Positions 1-7,898 of a DNA stretch of 64,000 nt are shown here, in pieces. A program made the position numbers and the translations under genes. The DNA lies in assembly GCF_036226665.1 (NCBI RefSeq), contig NZ_CP109007.1, positions 5,372,501 through 5,436,500 of the forward strand. Reading direction: 5' to 3'. Numbering within the stretch: the first letter of the stretch is position 1; every line of letters starts with the position of its first letter. This DNA comes from Streptomyces sp. NBC_00691. GTDB lineage: Bacteria; Actinomycetota; Actinomycetes; Streptomycetales; Streptomycetaceae. The notes beneath the pieces were generated by a model, which saw only the letters and a list, made by a program, of their open reading frames with translations, searched no databases and was not told the DNA's origin.

Positions 1-127
1 GACCGCAGGCCAGACAGAGCCGCAGCTGGACCGGATGTGTTCCGTCCGCCAGGCACTCCGGGCAGGTGTCGGCCAGCGGCGCCGGTTCGGGGCGCGGCAT
101 TTCGGCAACGTGCGGGCACTCGCTCAT
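1..127 (-). CDS. UBP-type zinc finger protein (partial, C-terminus outside window)
   Basis: Only the first 42 codons are inside the window, read leftwards from an ATG at 127-125. The peptide begins MSECPHVAEM and continues with CPECLADG and a CLACG motif. This C-x-H ... C-x2-C ... C-x2-C-G spacing is the start of a ZnF_UBP domain, a ubiquitin-protease-type zinc finger found as a stand-alone small protein in actinomycetes. It is divergent from the Na+/H+ antiporter gene, an arrangement I recall from other Streptomyces. Its role in bacteria, which lack ubiquitin, is unknown. Confidence 0.8.
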   Translation of the reverse strand, partial: MSECPHVAEMPRPEPAPLADTCPECLADGTHPVQLRLCLACG

Positions 128-166
128 GATGGCCAGGTTACGTTGCGGGACGAGACGGGGACGGGC

Positions 167-1762
167 ATGGACGCTCTACAACTGGTGGCACTCGTGGCCG
201 CGAGCGCGGCGATCGCGGGGCTCGCCCGCAGGACCCCGGTGCCCGCGCCGCTCCTCCTGGTCGCCGTCGGTCTCGCCGCCGCCTACGTGCCCGGAGTGCC
301 GGACTACACCCTCGACCCGCACATCGTGCTGCCGCTGATCCTGCCCCCGCTCCTCTACACGGCGGCCGTCGACTCCTCCTACCTCGACCTGCGGGCCAAC
401 ATCCGGCCCGTCGCACTGCTCTCCGTCGGGTACGTCCTCTTCGCCACCGTGGCCGTGGGCTGGCTCGCGTACGTCCTCGTGCCCGACCTGCCGCTCACCG
501 CCGCCCTGGTGCTCGGCGCGGTCGTCGCCCCGCCGGACGCGGTCGCCGCCACGGCCATCGCCCGCAAGCTCGGGCTGCCGAACCGGATCACCACGATCCT
601 CCAGGGCGAGTCCCTGGTGAACGACGCCACCGCCATCACCGCGTACAAGGTCGCCCTCGCGGCGGCCGTCGGCGAGGGGCTGAGCTGGGCCGGCGGCCTC
701 GGGGAGTTCGCCCTCGCGGCCCTCGGCGGCATCGGCGTCGGACTGGTCCTCATGGTCCCCATCCACTGGCTGCGCCGGGGTCTCGGCGACTCCCTCCTGC
801 AGAACACCCTCTCCCTCCTCATCCCCTTCGTCGCCTACGCGGCGGCCGAGGAGGTGCACGCCTCCGGTGTCCTGGCCGTCGTCGTGGTCGGCCTCTTCCT
901 CGGCCACCGCGCCTGGCAGGTCGACTTCGCGACCCGCCTCCAGGAGGAGGCCGTCTGGAAGATGGTCGCCTTCGTCCTGGAGTCCGCCGTCTTCGCCCTG
1001 ATCGGCCTTCAGCTGCCGTACGTCGTCCAGGGGCTGGGGCAGTACGGGATGGCCGAGGCGGCCTGGTACGCGATCGGGGTCTTCGTCGCGGTGGTCGTGG
1101 TCCGCTTCGTCTGGGTCTACCCGGCGACCTTCCTGCCCCGGCTCTCCGCCCGGGTCCGGGAACGGGAGCCGGGGGTGGACTGGAGAGCCCCGCTCGTCGT
1201 CGGCTGGGCCGGCATGCGCGGAGTGGTCTCGCTCGCCATCGCCTTCTCCATCCCCGTGGTCACCGACGGCGTGGAGTTCCCGGCCCGCAACCTCGTCCTC
1301 TTCCTCACCTTCACCACCGTCATCGGCACCCTGGTGGTGCAGGGCCTCACCCTCCCTCCGCTCATCCGCTTCCTGAAGCTCCCCGGAAAGGACCGGTACG
1401 CCGAGACCCTGGCCGAGGCACAGGCGCAGAGCGAGGCCTCGCAGGCCGCCGAGGAGCGCCTCGACGCACTGCTCGCCGACGAGCGCAACGCCCTGCCGAA
1501 GCCCCTCGCCGACCGGCTCCGCACGGTCCTGGAACGACGCCGCAACGCGGTCTGGGAGCGGCTCGGCGCGGTCAACGAGGTCACCGGGGAGACCGCGGAC
1601 GACACCTACCGGCGGCTGTCGCGGGAGATGATCGACGCCGAGCGGGAGGTCTTCGTGCGGCTGCGGGACGCCCGGCGGATCGACGACGAGATGATGCGGA
1701 CGCTGCTCCGCCGGCTCGACCTGGAGGAGGCGGCCGCCTACCGCGAGGAGACCGCGGGCTGA
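167..1762 (+). CDS. Na+/H+ antiporter, CPA1 (NhaP-like) family
   Basis: A 531-residue integral membrane protein that should exchange Na+ (or K+) for protons across the cytoplasmic membrane. About twelve hydrophobic segments fill residues 1-400. Family landmarks are visible: the PPDAVAATAI and ESLVNDATAITAY segments, with the ion-binding acidic residue in LVND, and the AGMRGVVSLA segment. The last ~130 residues form a charged, helical cytoplasmic tail, common in bacterial CPA1 proteins and thought to be regulatory. The ATG at 167 is preferred because the protein opens there with a membrane helix; the upstream in-frame extension overlaps the divergent zinc-finger gene. Its last 25 bp overlap the convergent desulfhydrase gene. 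Confidence 0.9.
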   Translation: MDALQLVALVAASAAIAGLARRTPVPAPLLLVAVGLAAAYVPGVPDYTLDPHIVLPLILPPLLYTAAVDSSYLDLRANIRPVALLSVGYVLFATVAVGWLAYVLVPDLPLTAALVLGAVVAPPDAVAATAIARKLGLPNRITTILQGESLVNDATAITAYKVALAAAVGEGLSWAGGLGEFALAALGGIGVGLVLMVPIHWLRRGLGDSLLQNTLSLLIPFVAYAAAEEVHASGVLAVVVVGLFLGHRAWQVDFATRLQEEAVWKMVAFVLESAVFALIGLQLPYVVQGLGQYGMAEAAWYAIGVFVAVVVVRFVWVYPATFLPRLSARVREREPGVDWRAPLVVGWAGMRGVVSLAIAFSIPVVTDGVEFPARNLVLFLTFTTVIGTLVVQGLTLPPLIRFLKLPGKDRYAETLAEAQAQSEASQAAEERLDALLADERNALPKPLADRLRTVLERRRNAVWERLGAVNEVTGETADDTYRRLSREMIDAEREVFVRLRDARRIDDEMMRTLLRRLDLEEAAAYREETAG

Positions 1763-2712
1763 GTCCCGTCGTCCGGCCGGGACCCCTGCTCCTGAACGGT
1801 CCCGTCCTCCGGCCGGGGCGCGTCCGGGGCGCCCGTCACGACCGCCACGAGCCGGGTGCCCGCCGGGAACGCGCCCTCCTCCGCCAGGGTCGTGAGGCCG
1901 AGCAGCATTTTGGCCACATACAGCCGCTCGATGGCGAGTCCGTGCCGCGCCTCGAAGTCGCGTGCGAACACGTCGAGAGCCGGGGACACGCGCGCGTAGC
2001 CGCCGCCGTGGAAGCGCTCGTCCAGGCGCCAGTCGCCGCGCGGGCCGCCGAACGCCGCCACCTGGAGGGCGCGTACCTCTCCGCCCAGGAAACCGCCCTT
2101 GAGGACCGGGACGCCCAGAGCGCGCTGCCCGGGGGCCAGGCCGGCCGCGAGGCCCGCCAGGGTGCCGCCCGTGCCGCAGGCGATGGCGACCGTGTCCGCC
2201 GCCCCGGCGAGCTCCCGGCCCAGCTCCAGGCAGCCCTGGACGGCGAGCGCGTTGCTGCCGCCCTCCGGGACCACGTACGCGCCCGCGGGGGCCCGTTCCA
2301 GGAGCGTCGCGCGCGTGGCCGGGTCGTTCTTCGCGCGGTACGTGGCCCGGTCCACGAAGACGAGCCGCATCCCGTCCGCCGCGCACCGCGCGAGCGAGGG
2401 GTTGAGCGGCCGTCCGGCCAGCTCGTCGCCGCGCACGATCCCGACCGTGGGGAAGCCGAGCAGCCGTCCGGCGGCCGCGACCGCGCGCAGATGGTTGGAG
2501 TACGCGCCGCCGAAGGTCAGCACGGGACGGCCGCCCGCCGCCTCCAGGTTGAGCGCGAGCTTGCGCCACTTGTTGCCCGGCAGATCGGGATGGATGAGGT
2601 CCTCGCGCTTGAGCGCGAGCGTGAGCCCGCGCCGGGTGAAGCGCTCGTCCTCCACCGGCTCCAGGGGTGAGGGGAGCCGGGGCCGCAGGCGGGAGAGGTC
2701 GAACGCGTTCAC
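1738..2712 (-). CDS. PLP-dependent D-cysteine desulfhydrase / ACC deaminase family protein
   Basis: A 324-residue cytoplasmic fold-type II PLP enzyme. The PLP-lysine motif lies in LPGNKWRKL, followed by the GGAYSNHLRA segment and the glycine-rich phosphate loop CGTGGTLAGL. Relatives either open the ring of 1-aminocyclopropane-1-carboxylate or release H2S from D-cysteine. These activities cannot be separated by eye, but actinobacterial copies of this length are usually annotated as D-cysteine desulfhydrases. It starts with GTG without an obvious Shine-Dalgarno and lies 48 bp downstream of the co-directional amidase gene. The C-terminal ~25 residues are polar and poorly conserved in appearance. 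Confidence 0.8.
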   Translation of the reverse strand: MNAFDLSRLRPRLPSPLEPVEDERFTRRGLTLALKREDLIHPDLPGNKWRKLALNLEAAGGRPVLTFGGAYSNHLRAVAAAGRLLGFPTVGIVRGDELAGRPLNPSLARCAADGMRLVFVDRATYRAKNDPATRATLLERAPAGAYVVPEGGSNALAVQGCLELGRELAGAADTVAIACGTGGTLAGLAAGLAPGQRALGVPVLKGGFLGGEVRALQVAAFGGPRGDWRLDERFHGGGYARVSPALDVFARDFEARHGLAIERLYVAKMLLGLTTLAEEGAFPAGTRLVAVVTGAPDAPRPEDGTVQEQGSRPDDGTQPAVSSR

Positions 2713-2760
2713 CCGGCCATTGTCCGGGTGCCGGGCCGTGGTCCGCGCGGCCCCGGACGG

Positions 2761-3351
2761 TCAGCGCAGGTGCTCGGCCACCCGCTCGCGCATCGAGGCC
2801 ATCGTGAAGCCGCGCGGGTCCACCTTCCCCGGCTGCCACTCCAGGTGCCCGATGACCGAGCGCTGAGTCCAGCCGTGCACCCGGCACAGCGCGGCCGCCG
2901 CCTTCGCGATCGCCTCCAGCTGGACCTTCGGCCACGGGTCTCTGCCGTCGCCGAGGTTCTCGCACTCGAAGCCGTAGAAGTACCGGTTGCCGTCCGTGGT
3001 GGCCTCGTCGTCCCGGGGCAGGCCCTGCTCGGCGATGACCGCCCTGAGGACCTCGTCGTCGCCGAGGCCCGCGTGGTTCGCGCGGCCGTAGCCGACGAGA
3101 TGGACGGTGCCGTCCTTGGCGATCACGCCGTGGCAGAGCGGCCCGGGCAGGCCGGCGTGGCCGTCCCGGCAGATGCGGACGGTCTGGGCGGTGCCGCGGG
3201 TCACGGTGTGGTGGATCATCACGCCGTGCACGGGGCCCCAGGGGCCCTTGTGGTTGCGGTTGTGGGTGGACCATTCGCCGACCTGGACGACCGCGAGGCC
3301 CGCGTCGCGCAGCGCGCCGAGAAACCTGCTCGCGGACATGGGGGTGGACAT
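2761..3351 (-). CDS. N-acetylmuramoyl-L-alanine amidase (amidase_2/PGRP fold)
   Basis: A 196-residue protein predicted to cut the amide bond between N-acetylmuramic acid and L-alanine in peptidoglycan. The amidase_2 zinc ligands are recognisable: VMIHHTVT near residue 45 (first His), NHAGLG in the middle, and the later VIGHLEWQPGKVDP segment, which carries the second His and the region of the third ligand. No signal peptide is visible with the ATG at 3351, which follows a GAAGGGAG Shine-Dalgarno, so export is unexplained. The amidase may act after lysis or leave by a non-classical route. Divergent from the encapsulin gene. Confidence 0.85.
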   Translation of the reverse strand: MSTPMSASRFLGALRDAGLAVVQVGEWSTHNRNHKGPWGPVHGVMIHHTVTRGTAQTVRICRDGHAGLPGPLCHGVIAKDGTVHLVGYGRANHAGLGDDEVLRAVIAEQGLPRDDEATTDGNRYFYGFECENLGDGRDPWPKVQLEAIAKAAAALCRVHGWTQRSVIGHLEWQPGKVDPRGFTMASMRERVAEHLR

Positions 3352-3393
3352 GACCGACTCCCTTCGGAGGACGGGTGGGGGCTTCCGGAGCGC

Positions 3394-3434
3394 CGGAGTC
3401 CGGTGCGCCGAAGGTTCCGGAGTACCGGACTCCG
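3394..3434. repeat. Perfect 11-bp inverted repeat in the amidase/encapsulin intergenic region
   Basis: CGGAGTCCGGT at 3394-3404 is repeated inverted as ACCGGACTCCG at 3424-3434, with a 19-bp spacer. The region also carries three TCCGGAG copies. It lies between divergent genes about 45 bp from the amidase start, so it may be an operator or an mRNA hairpin in the amidase leader. Confidence 0.5.
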
Positions 3435-3638
3435 CTCCTTCGGTGCCATCCGTTCGGGCCGTGTGCGAGCCGATCCGGACAGGGGCCGGTGGGGTGGGCG
3501 GGGCTCCGCTGTTCGGATGGAAATCACGTGACATGCCCCGAAGATCGTCGAACAGTCCCACTCGAATGTGTAATGGCGCCGACACGTTCCGTGCTGAAAG
3601 GCTTCGTCTCGCAAGTCAGTCATACGAGAGGGAGTTCC

Positions 3639-5057
3639 ATGTCCGTTGGTTCGGTTGGCGACGAGGTCCGCGTCGCGGAGCAGCAGGCGCCGCAGCAGAG
3701 TCTCGGCACCGCGGCCGCGCGGAACCTCGCCACGACCACCAAGTCGGCGCCGCAGATGCAGGAGATCACCTCACGGTGGCTGCTGCGGGCGCTGCCCTGG
3801 GTCCAGGTGCAGGGTGGTACGTACCGGGTCAACAGGAGGCTCAGCTACTCCGTGGGCGACGGCCGGGTCACCTTCGTCCAGACCGGAGAGCGCGTCGCGG
3901 TGATCCCCGCCGAACTCGGCGAACTCCCCGTCCTGCGCGGCTACGAGGACGAGGAGGCCCTGACCGAGCTCGCGGCCCGCTGCCGCCAGCGGGAGTACGC
4001 GGCCGGCGAGGTCGTCGCCGTCGCCGGCGAGCCGACCGACCGGGTCCACCTCCTCGCGCACGGCCGGATCGAGCAGATCGGCGAGGGGCCGTACGGCGAC
4101 GAGGCCGTCCTCGGAGTCCTCGCCGACGGCGCCTACTTCGGTGACGACGCCCTCGTGGACCCGGAGGCCACCTGGGAGTGGTCCGCCCGCGCCGCCACCG
4201 CCTGTACGGTCCTGGAGCTCACCTGCGACGACGTGCGGAACCTCGCGGAGCGGGCCGGCTCGCTCGCCGCCCACCTCGCGAGCGTGGCCGCCCTGCCCCA
4301 GCAGCGGACCAACAGGTACGGCGAGGCCGAGATCGACCTCTCCGCGGGCCACGTCGGTGAGGCCGTCGTCCCGCACACGTACGTCGACTACGACGCCTCG
4401 CCCCGCGAGTACGAGCTGAGCGTCGCCCAGACCGTGCTGAAGGTGCACAGCCGTGTCGCCGACCTCTACAACCAGCCGATGAACCAGACCGAGCAGCAGT
4501 TGCGGCTCACGGTCGAGGCGCTCCGCGAGCGCCAGGAGTACGAGCTGGTCAACAACAAGGAGTTCGGCCTCCTCGCCAACTGCGACTACGGGCAGCGCCT
4601 CCAGCCCCACGACGGCGCCCCCAGCCCCGACGACATGGACGAGCTGCTCTCCCGCCGCCGGGGATCCAAGCTGTTCCTCGCCCACCCGCGCGCCATCGCC
4701 GCCTTCGGCCGCGAGCTCAACAAGCGCGGTCTGGTGCCCGAGACGATCGACATCAACGGCAACCGCATCCCGACCTGGCGCGGTGTGCCGATCTACCCGT
4801 GCAACAAGATCCCGGTGTCGGACGCCCGGACCACCTCGATCATCTGCATGCGTACGGGCGAGGCCGACCAGGGCGTGATCGGTCTGCACCAGACCGGCAT
4901 CCCCGACGAGATCGAGCCGAGCCTCTCCGTCCGCTTCATGGGCATCGACGAGCAGGCGATCATCTCCTACCTGGTGACGGCCTACTACTCGGCGGCGATC
5001 CTCGTCCCGGACGCGCTCGGTGTCCTGGAGAACGTCGAGGTCAGCCGCTGGCGGTGA
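3639..5057 (+). CDS. Family 2B encapsulin nanocompartment shell protein (with cNMP-binding domain insertion)
   Basis: A 472-residue HK97-fold shell protein that should self-assemble into a proteinaceous compartment enclosing an enzyme cargo. The N-terminal ~95 residues and the C-terminal ~240 residues are encapsulin-like: QPMNQTEQQL, the ELVNNKEFGLL segment, and the ISYLVTAYYSAAILVPDALGVLENV end typical of family 2 shells. Residues ~100-220 form an inserted cyclic-nucleotide-binding-like domain (GEVVAVAGEPTDRVHLLAHGRIEQ, then a GDDALV segment), which defines family 2B. The ATG at 3639 follows GAGAGGGAG at 3626-3634. The next gene encodes a polyprenyl transferase, a known family 2 cargo class. 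Whether the inserted domain binds a nucleotide is unknown. Confidence 0.93.
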   Translation: MSVGSVGDEVRVAEQQAPQQSLGTAAARNLATTTKSAPQMQEITSRWLLRALPWVQVQGGTYRVNRRLSYSVGDGRVTFVQTGERVAVIPAELGELPVLRGYEDEEALTELAARCRQREYAAGEVVAVAGEPTDRVHLLAHGRIEQIGEGPYGDEAVLGVLADGAYFGDDALVDPEATWEWSARAATACTVLELTCDDVRNLAERAGSLAAHLASVAALPQQRTNRYGEAEIDLSAGHVGEAVVPHTYVDYDASPREYELSVAQTVLKVHSRVADLYNQPMNQTEQQLRLTVEALRERQEYELVNNKEFGLLANCDYGQRLQPHDGAPSPDDMDELLSRRRGSKLFLAHPRAIAAFGRELNKRGLVPETIDINGNRIPTWRGVPIYPCNKIPVSDARTTSIICMRTGEADQGVIGLHQTGIPDEIEPSLSVRFMGIDEQAIISYLVTAYYSAAILVPDALGVLENVEVSRWR

Positions 5058-5066
5058 GCCGACGGG

Positions 5067-5103
5067 GCCCGGGGGCGGGGACCGAACCCTCCCGCCCCCG
5101 GGC
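5067..5103 (+). terminator. 13-bp GC hairpin between encapsulin shell and cargo genes
   Basis: GCCCGGGGGCGGG at 5067-5079 pairs perfectly with CCCGCCCCCGGGC at 5091-5103 around an 11-nt loop, starting 10 nt after the shell stop codon. No T-run follows, so it may act as a partial terminator or as a 3'-end stabiliser of the shell mRNA, which would make shell protein exceed cargo. Confidence 0.6.
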
Positions 5104-5151
5104 GTTCCCGGCTCGCCGCCGCGCAGCATCGCCACGGAGGAGACGAAGGAA

Positions 5152-6207
5152 GTGACCTTGACCCTTGCCGGCGGGGATCCCGTCACCGACGGTCAGGGGG
5201 CCGTGCGGCTCCTGGACCGGACACGGACGGCCGTCCATCCCCAACTGCGCTCGACCGTCGAGACCCTGCCCGGTTCGATACGGCGGGTCGCGATGTACCA
5301 CTTCGGCTGGGAGCACGCCGACGGCACCCCGGCCACGGAGCCGCCGGGCAAGGCCATCCGGCCCGCCCTGGTCCTCGCGGCGGCCCGCGCGCTCGGTGCC
5401 GACGAGGCACCGGCCGTGAAGGCCGCGGCGGCGGTGGAGCTCGCGCACAACTTCACCCTGCTCCACGACGACATCGTCGACGAGGACGTGACCCGGCGGC
5501 ACCGGCCCACCGCCTGGACGGTCTTCGGCATCCCGGACGCGCTGATCGCCGGTGACGCGATGAGCGCGCTCGCCCTGCGGATGCTCGCCGAGGATCCGCA
5601 CCCCGCCTCGGCGGCCGCGTCCGCGCGGCTCGCCGCCTGCATCATCGAGCTCTGCGCGGGACAGCAGGCGGACTGCGCCTTCGAACAGCGGGCGCCGCGC
5701 GAGGTCTCCCTCGACGAGTGCCTGGCCATGGCCACCGCCAAGACCGGCGCGCTGCTCGGCGCCTCCTGCGCCATCGGCGCGCTCTACGCGGGCGCGGGGG
5801 AGGAGGAGGTGGCGGCGATGGACGCGTTCGGCCGGGAGGCGGGCCTCGCCTTCCAGCTGATCGACGACCTCATCGGGATCTGGGGCGACCCCGACCGTAC
5901 GGGCAAGCCGGCCGGGGCCGATCTGGTCGCCCACAAGAAGTCGCTGCCGGTGGTGGCGGCGCTCGCCTCGGGGACGCCGGCGGGCGAGGAGCTGGCCGAG
6001 CTGTACGCCCGCCCGGTCCTCGACGCCGCGGCGGTGCGGGCTGCCGCGGACGCGGTCGAGCGGGCCGGGGGGCGCGACTGGGCGCAGGACCAGGCGGCCG
6101 AGCGGATGGGCCGCGCCGTCGAGCACCTGGCCCAGGCGGTCCCGGACCTGACGGCGGCGGGGGACCTGCTGGCGCTCGCGGAGTTCGTCACGCGGCGGAC
6201 GCGCTGA
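5152..6207 (+). CDS. Polyprenyl synthetase, probable family 2 encapsulin cargo
   Basis: A 351-residue trans-isoprenyl diphosphate synthase that condenses isopentenyl diphosphate with an allylic diphosphate. The first aspartate-rich motif DDIVD starts at residue 106, and the second region (FQLIDDLIG, D238) is a DDxxG variant. GKAIRPAL carries the conserved IPP-binding Lys/Arg. The GTG at 5152 is chosen for the GGAGGAG at 5136-5142. With this start the N-terminus before the catalytic fold is short, although described family 2 cargo enzymes use a disordered extension for loading. The in-frame stretch 5020-5151 is Gly/Pro-rich and open. Product chain length cannot be read from sequence. Confidence 0.9.
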   Translation: MTLTLAGGDPVTDGQGAVRLLDRTRTAVHPQLRSTVETLPGSIRRVAMYHFGWEHADGTPATEPPGKAIRPALVLAAARALGADEAPAVKAAAAVELAHNFTLLHDDIVDEDVTRRHRPTAWTVFGIPDALIAGDAMSALALRMLAEDPHPASAAASARLAACIIELCAGQQADCAFEQRAPREVSLDECLAMATAKTGALLGASCAIGALYAGAGEEEVAAMDAFGREAGLAFQLIDDLIGIWGDPDRTGKPAGADLVAHKKSLPVVAALASGTPAGEELAELYARPVLDAAAVRAAADAVERAGGRDWAQDQAAERMGRAVEHLAQAVPDLTAAGDLLALAEFVTRRTR

Positions 6208-6222
6208 GGCCCCGGGGCGCCG

Positions 6223-6798
6223 TCACGCCTCGGGGACGATCCGGGTGACCACGGTCTCGATCAGGTCGTCCAGGTCCCGGTCGCCGTGCAGGCCGGGGAC
6301 CGTGAAGTGGTCGAGCAGCAGTCCGGTGAGGGCGAAGTAGAGCAGCCGGACGGTGTCCGCGTCGCCGGGCATCCCGCCCTCCAGGTGGCCCTGGACGTTC
6401 GCGTCCAGATCGCCCCGGAGGACCTTGGTGAGCTGGGTCCGCAGCTCGGGGCGGCGTACCGCTTCGAGCCGGAGCTCGAAGAGCCCGAGGTAGCAGGTGC
6501 GCTCGTCGGCGAGGCGCTGGGCGACCTGGCGCATGAGCTCGAGGACCAGGGCGCGGCTCGGCGCCGGTGCCATGGCGGCCTCCATGACGCCGGGCTCCGG
6601 GGTCAGCCGTTCGAAGATCCGGTCGGCGACCTCGGAGAGCACCTGGTCCCGGTCGCGGAAGTAGTTGGACGAGGTGCCGGTGGGGACCCCGGCGCGGGCA
6701 TCGACCGCGCGGAAGGTCAGCCCGCGGGCACCTTCGTCCGCCAGGACCTGGATGGCGGCGTCGAGCAGCGCCGTCCGTCGTTCGGGGTTTCTCGCCAT
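6223..6798 (-). CDS. TetR family transcriptional regulator
   Basis: A 191-residue regulator. Residues 1-55 form a TetR helix-turn-helix domain: RRTALLDAAIQVLADEG, then GLTFRAVDARAGVPTGTSSNYF. The remaining helical ligand-binding domain is generic and gives no hint of the effector. The ATG at 6798 has a GGAGGAG Shine-Dalgarno. It is divergent from the reductase-like gene at 6920, and two inverted repeats lie in the 121-bp gap, so it probably represses itself and that gene. Confidence 0.88.
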   Translation of the reverse strand: MARNPERRTALLDAAIQVLADEGARGLTFRAVDARAGVPTGTSSNYFRDRDQVLSEVADRIFERLTPEPGVMEAAMAPAPSRALVLELMRQVAQRLADERTCYLGLFELRLEAVRRPELRTQLTKVLRGDLDANVQGHLEGGMPGDADTVRLLYFALTGLLLDHFTVPGLHGDRDLDDLIETVVTRIVPEA

Positions 6799-6818
6799 GT
6801 CGTGTCTCCTCCTTCGTC

Positions 6819-6884
6819 GAACTTCTTCGAAAATAGGGCTTGCGCAACCACTACAGGTGAAGCACTATAGCCGTCGTGGTTGCG
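6819..6884. promoter_or_regulatory. Candidate TetR operators in divergent promoter
   Basis: Two inverted repeats lie between the tetR and reductase genes. CGCAACCAC (6843-6851) is mirrored by GTGGTTGCG (6876-6884), a perfect 9-bp match with a 24-bp spacer. Closer to tetR, TCGAA/TTCGA arms around a 4-bp spacer occur within TCGAACTTCTTCGA near 6818-6830. Assignment to the adjacent TetR protein is by position only. Confidence 0.5.
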
Positions 6885-6919
6885 GTCGCAGTCACGTTCC
6901 GGAGTGAAAGAGGACCGGT

Positions 6920-7501
6920 TTGCGCAAGCTCACGTACTTCATCGCCTGCACCATCGACGGCTTCATCGGTGACCCCAAGGGCGACGCCACCTCCATGTAC
7001 AAGTTCGTGGACGCCGAGTTCCTGGAGTTCCTGACCGGCGAGTACCCGGAGACCATCGCGGCCCAGGGCCGGGAGGCACTGGGGGTCGACGCCGAGAACC
7101 AGCGGTTCGACACGGTCGTCCAGGGGGCGGCGTCGTACCAGCTCGCCCTGGACGTGGGCATCACCAGCCCGTACGGGCACCTGCGGGAGTTCGTCGCCAC
7201 CCGCTCGCTGCCCGAGTCGCCCGACGCGAACGTGGAGCTGATCGCCGACGACCTCGTCGGCCGTGTCCGCGAGCTCAAGGCCGAGGACAGCCCCCTGGAC
7301 GTCTGGCTCTGCGGTGGCTCGACGGTCGCGGGCGAGCTCATCGAGGAGATCGACGAGTTGATCATCAAGACCTATCCGCAGGTGTACGGCTCCGGCATGC
7401 CGATGTTCGGCGCCGGCTTCGAGCCCCGCGACTTCGAGCTGAACGACCTGCGCGTCTTCGGCAACGGCGCGTTCGTCCGTACGTACACCAGGAAGCGGTA
7501 G
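6920..7501 (+). CDS. Dihydrofolate reductase / RibD C-terminal domain family protein
   Basis: A 193-residue reductase-fold protein beginning RKLTYFIACTIDGFIGD, the standard first strand and loop of the RibD-C/DHFR-like family (YyaP/YwjB type), with the later WLCGGSTVAGELIEEIDELII NADPH-site segment. Family members are uncharacterised NADPH reductases; a true folate role is not implied. The start is TTG at 6920 after GAAAGAGG. Divergent from the tetR gene, which likely controls it. Confidence 0.85.
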   Translation: MRKLTYFIACTIDGFIGDPKGDATSMYKFVDAEFLEFLTGEYPETIAAQGREALGVDAENQRFDTVVQGAASYQLALDVGITSPYGHLREFVATRSLPESPDANVELIADDLVGRVRELKAEDSPLDVWLCGGSTVAGELIEEIDELIIKTYPQVYGSGMPMFGAGFEPRDFELNDLRVFGNGAFVRTYTRKR

Positions 7502-7532
7502 ACGGCGGCAGGCGCTCGCGTGCGAGCCGTCC

Positions 7533-7538
7533 TACCCT
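7533..7538 (+). promoter_or_regulatory. TACCCT -10 box placed for a leaderless transcript
   Basis: TACCCT ends 6 nt before the ATG at 7545 and no Shine-Dalgarno is visible. This is the spacing expected when transcription starts at the A of the start codon. Confidence 0.5.
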
Positions 7539-7544
7539 GGACCT

Positions 7545-7856
7545 ATGGGTGACGAGGCGTCCCACACGACGCGCGACCCCCGGGCCGAGCACGGATGCCC
7601 GGCCTGCGGGCAGCCGCGAGCGATGACGGCCACCCGGCACAAGGTCCTCGGGGCCTGGGTGCCGGAGTGGGAGGTGCAGCCCTGCCGCAACCCGGACTGC
7701 ACGCTCCACGAGGGCGTGGAGGCGGACCTCGCCGCGACCGTGGACATGCCCGCCGACGTGGCCGCCGGTACGCGCCCCGCGGCGGGGGCGGAAGCCGCGA
7801 GCACGCACGTGACCGGCAAGAACGGCGAGATCGGGAGAAGTCAGGCCACAGGGTGA
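7545..7856 (+). CDS. Small zinc-ribbon-like hypothetical protein
   Basis: A 103-residue protein with two cysteine pairs, CPACGQPRA near residue 18 and the later CRNPDC near residue 47. These could bind one zinc ion as a zinc ribbon. The C-terminal half is Ala-rich and low in complexity. No function is known to me. It precedes a second small hypothetical gene on the same strand. Confidence 0.6.
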   Translation: MGDEASHTTRDPRAEHGCPACGQPRAMTATRHKVLGAWVPEWEVQPCRNPDCTLHEGVEADLAATVDMPADVAAGTRPAAGAEAASTHVTGKNGEIGRSQATG

Positions 7857-7886
7857 CCGGACGCGCGCCGGAGCCTGTCGTACGGC

Positions 7887-7892
7887 TACAGT
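7887..7892 (+). promoter_or_regulatory. TACAGT -10 box placed for a leaderless transcript
   Basis: TACAGT ends 6 nt before the ATG at 7899 with no ribosome-binding site between. This suggests that transcription and translation start at the same base. Confidence 0.5.
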
Positions 7893-7898
7893 CCGCGC

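Noticed and set aside
176..3274. 1,032-codon minus-strand open frame over the antiporter and desulfhydrase genes
   Set aside because: It is antisense to clear genes, is Arg/Gly/Pro-rich with no domain, and is explained by third-position GC bias that removes stop codons.
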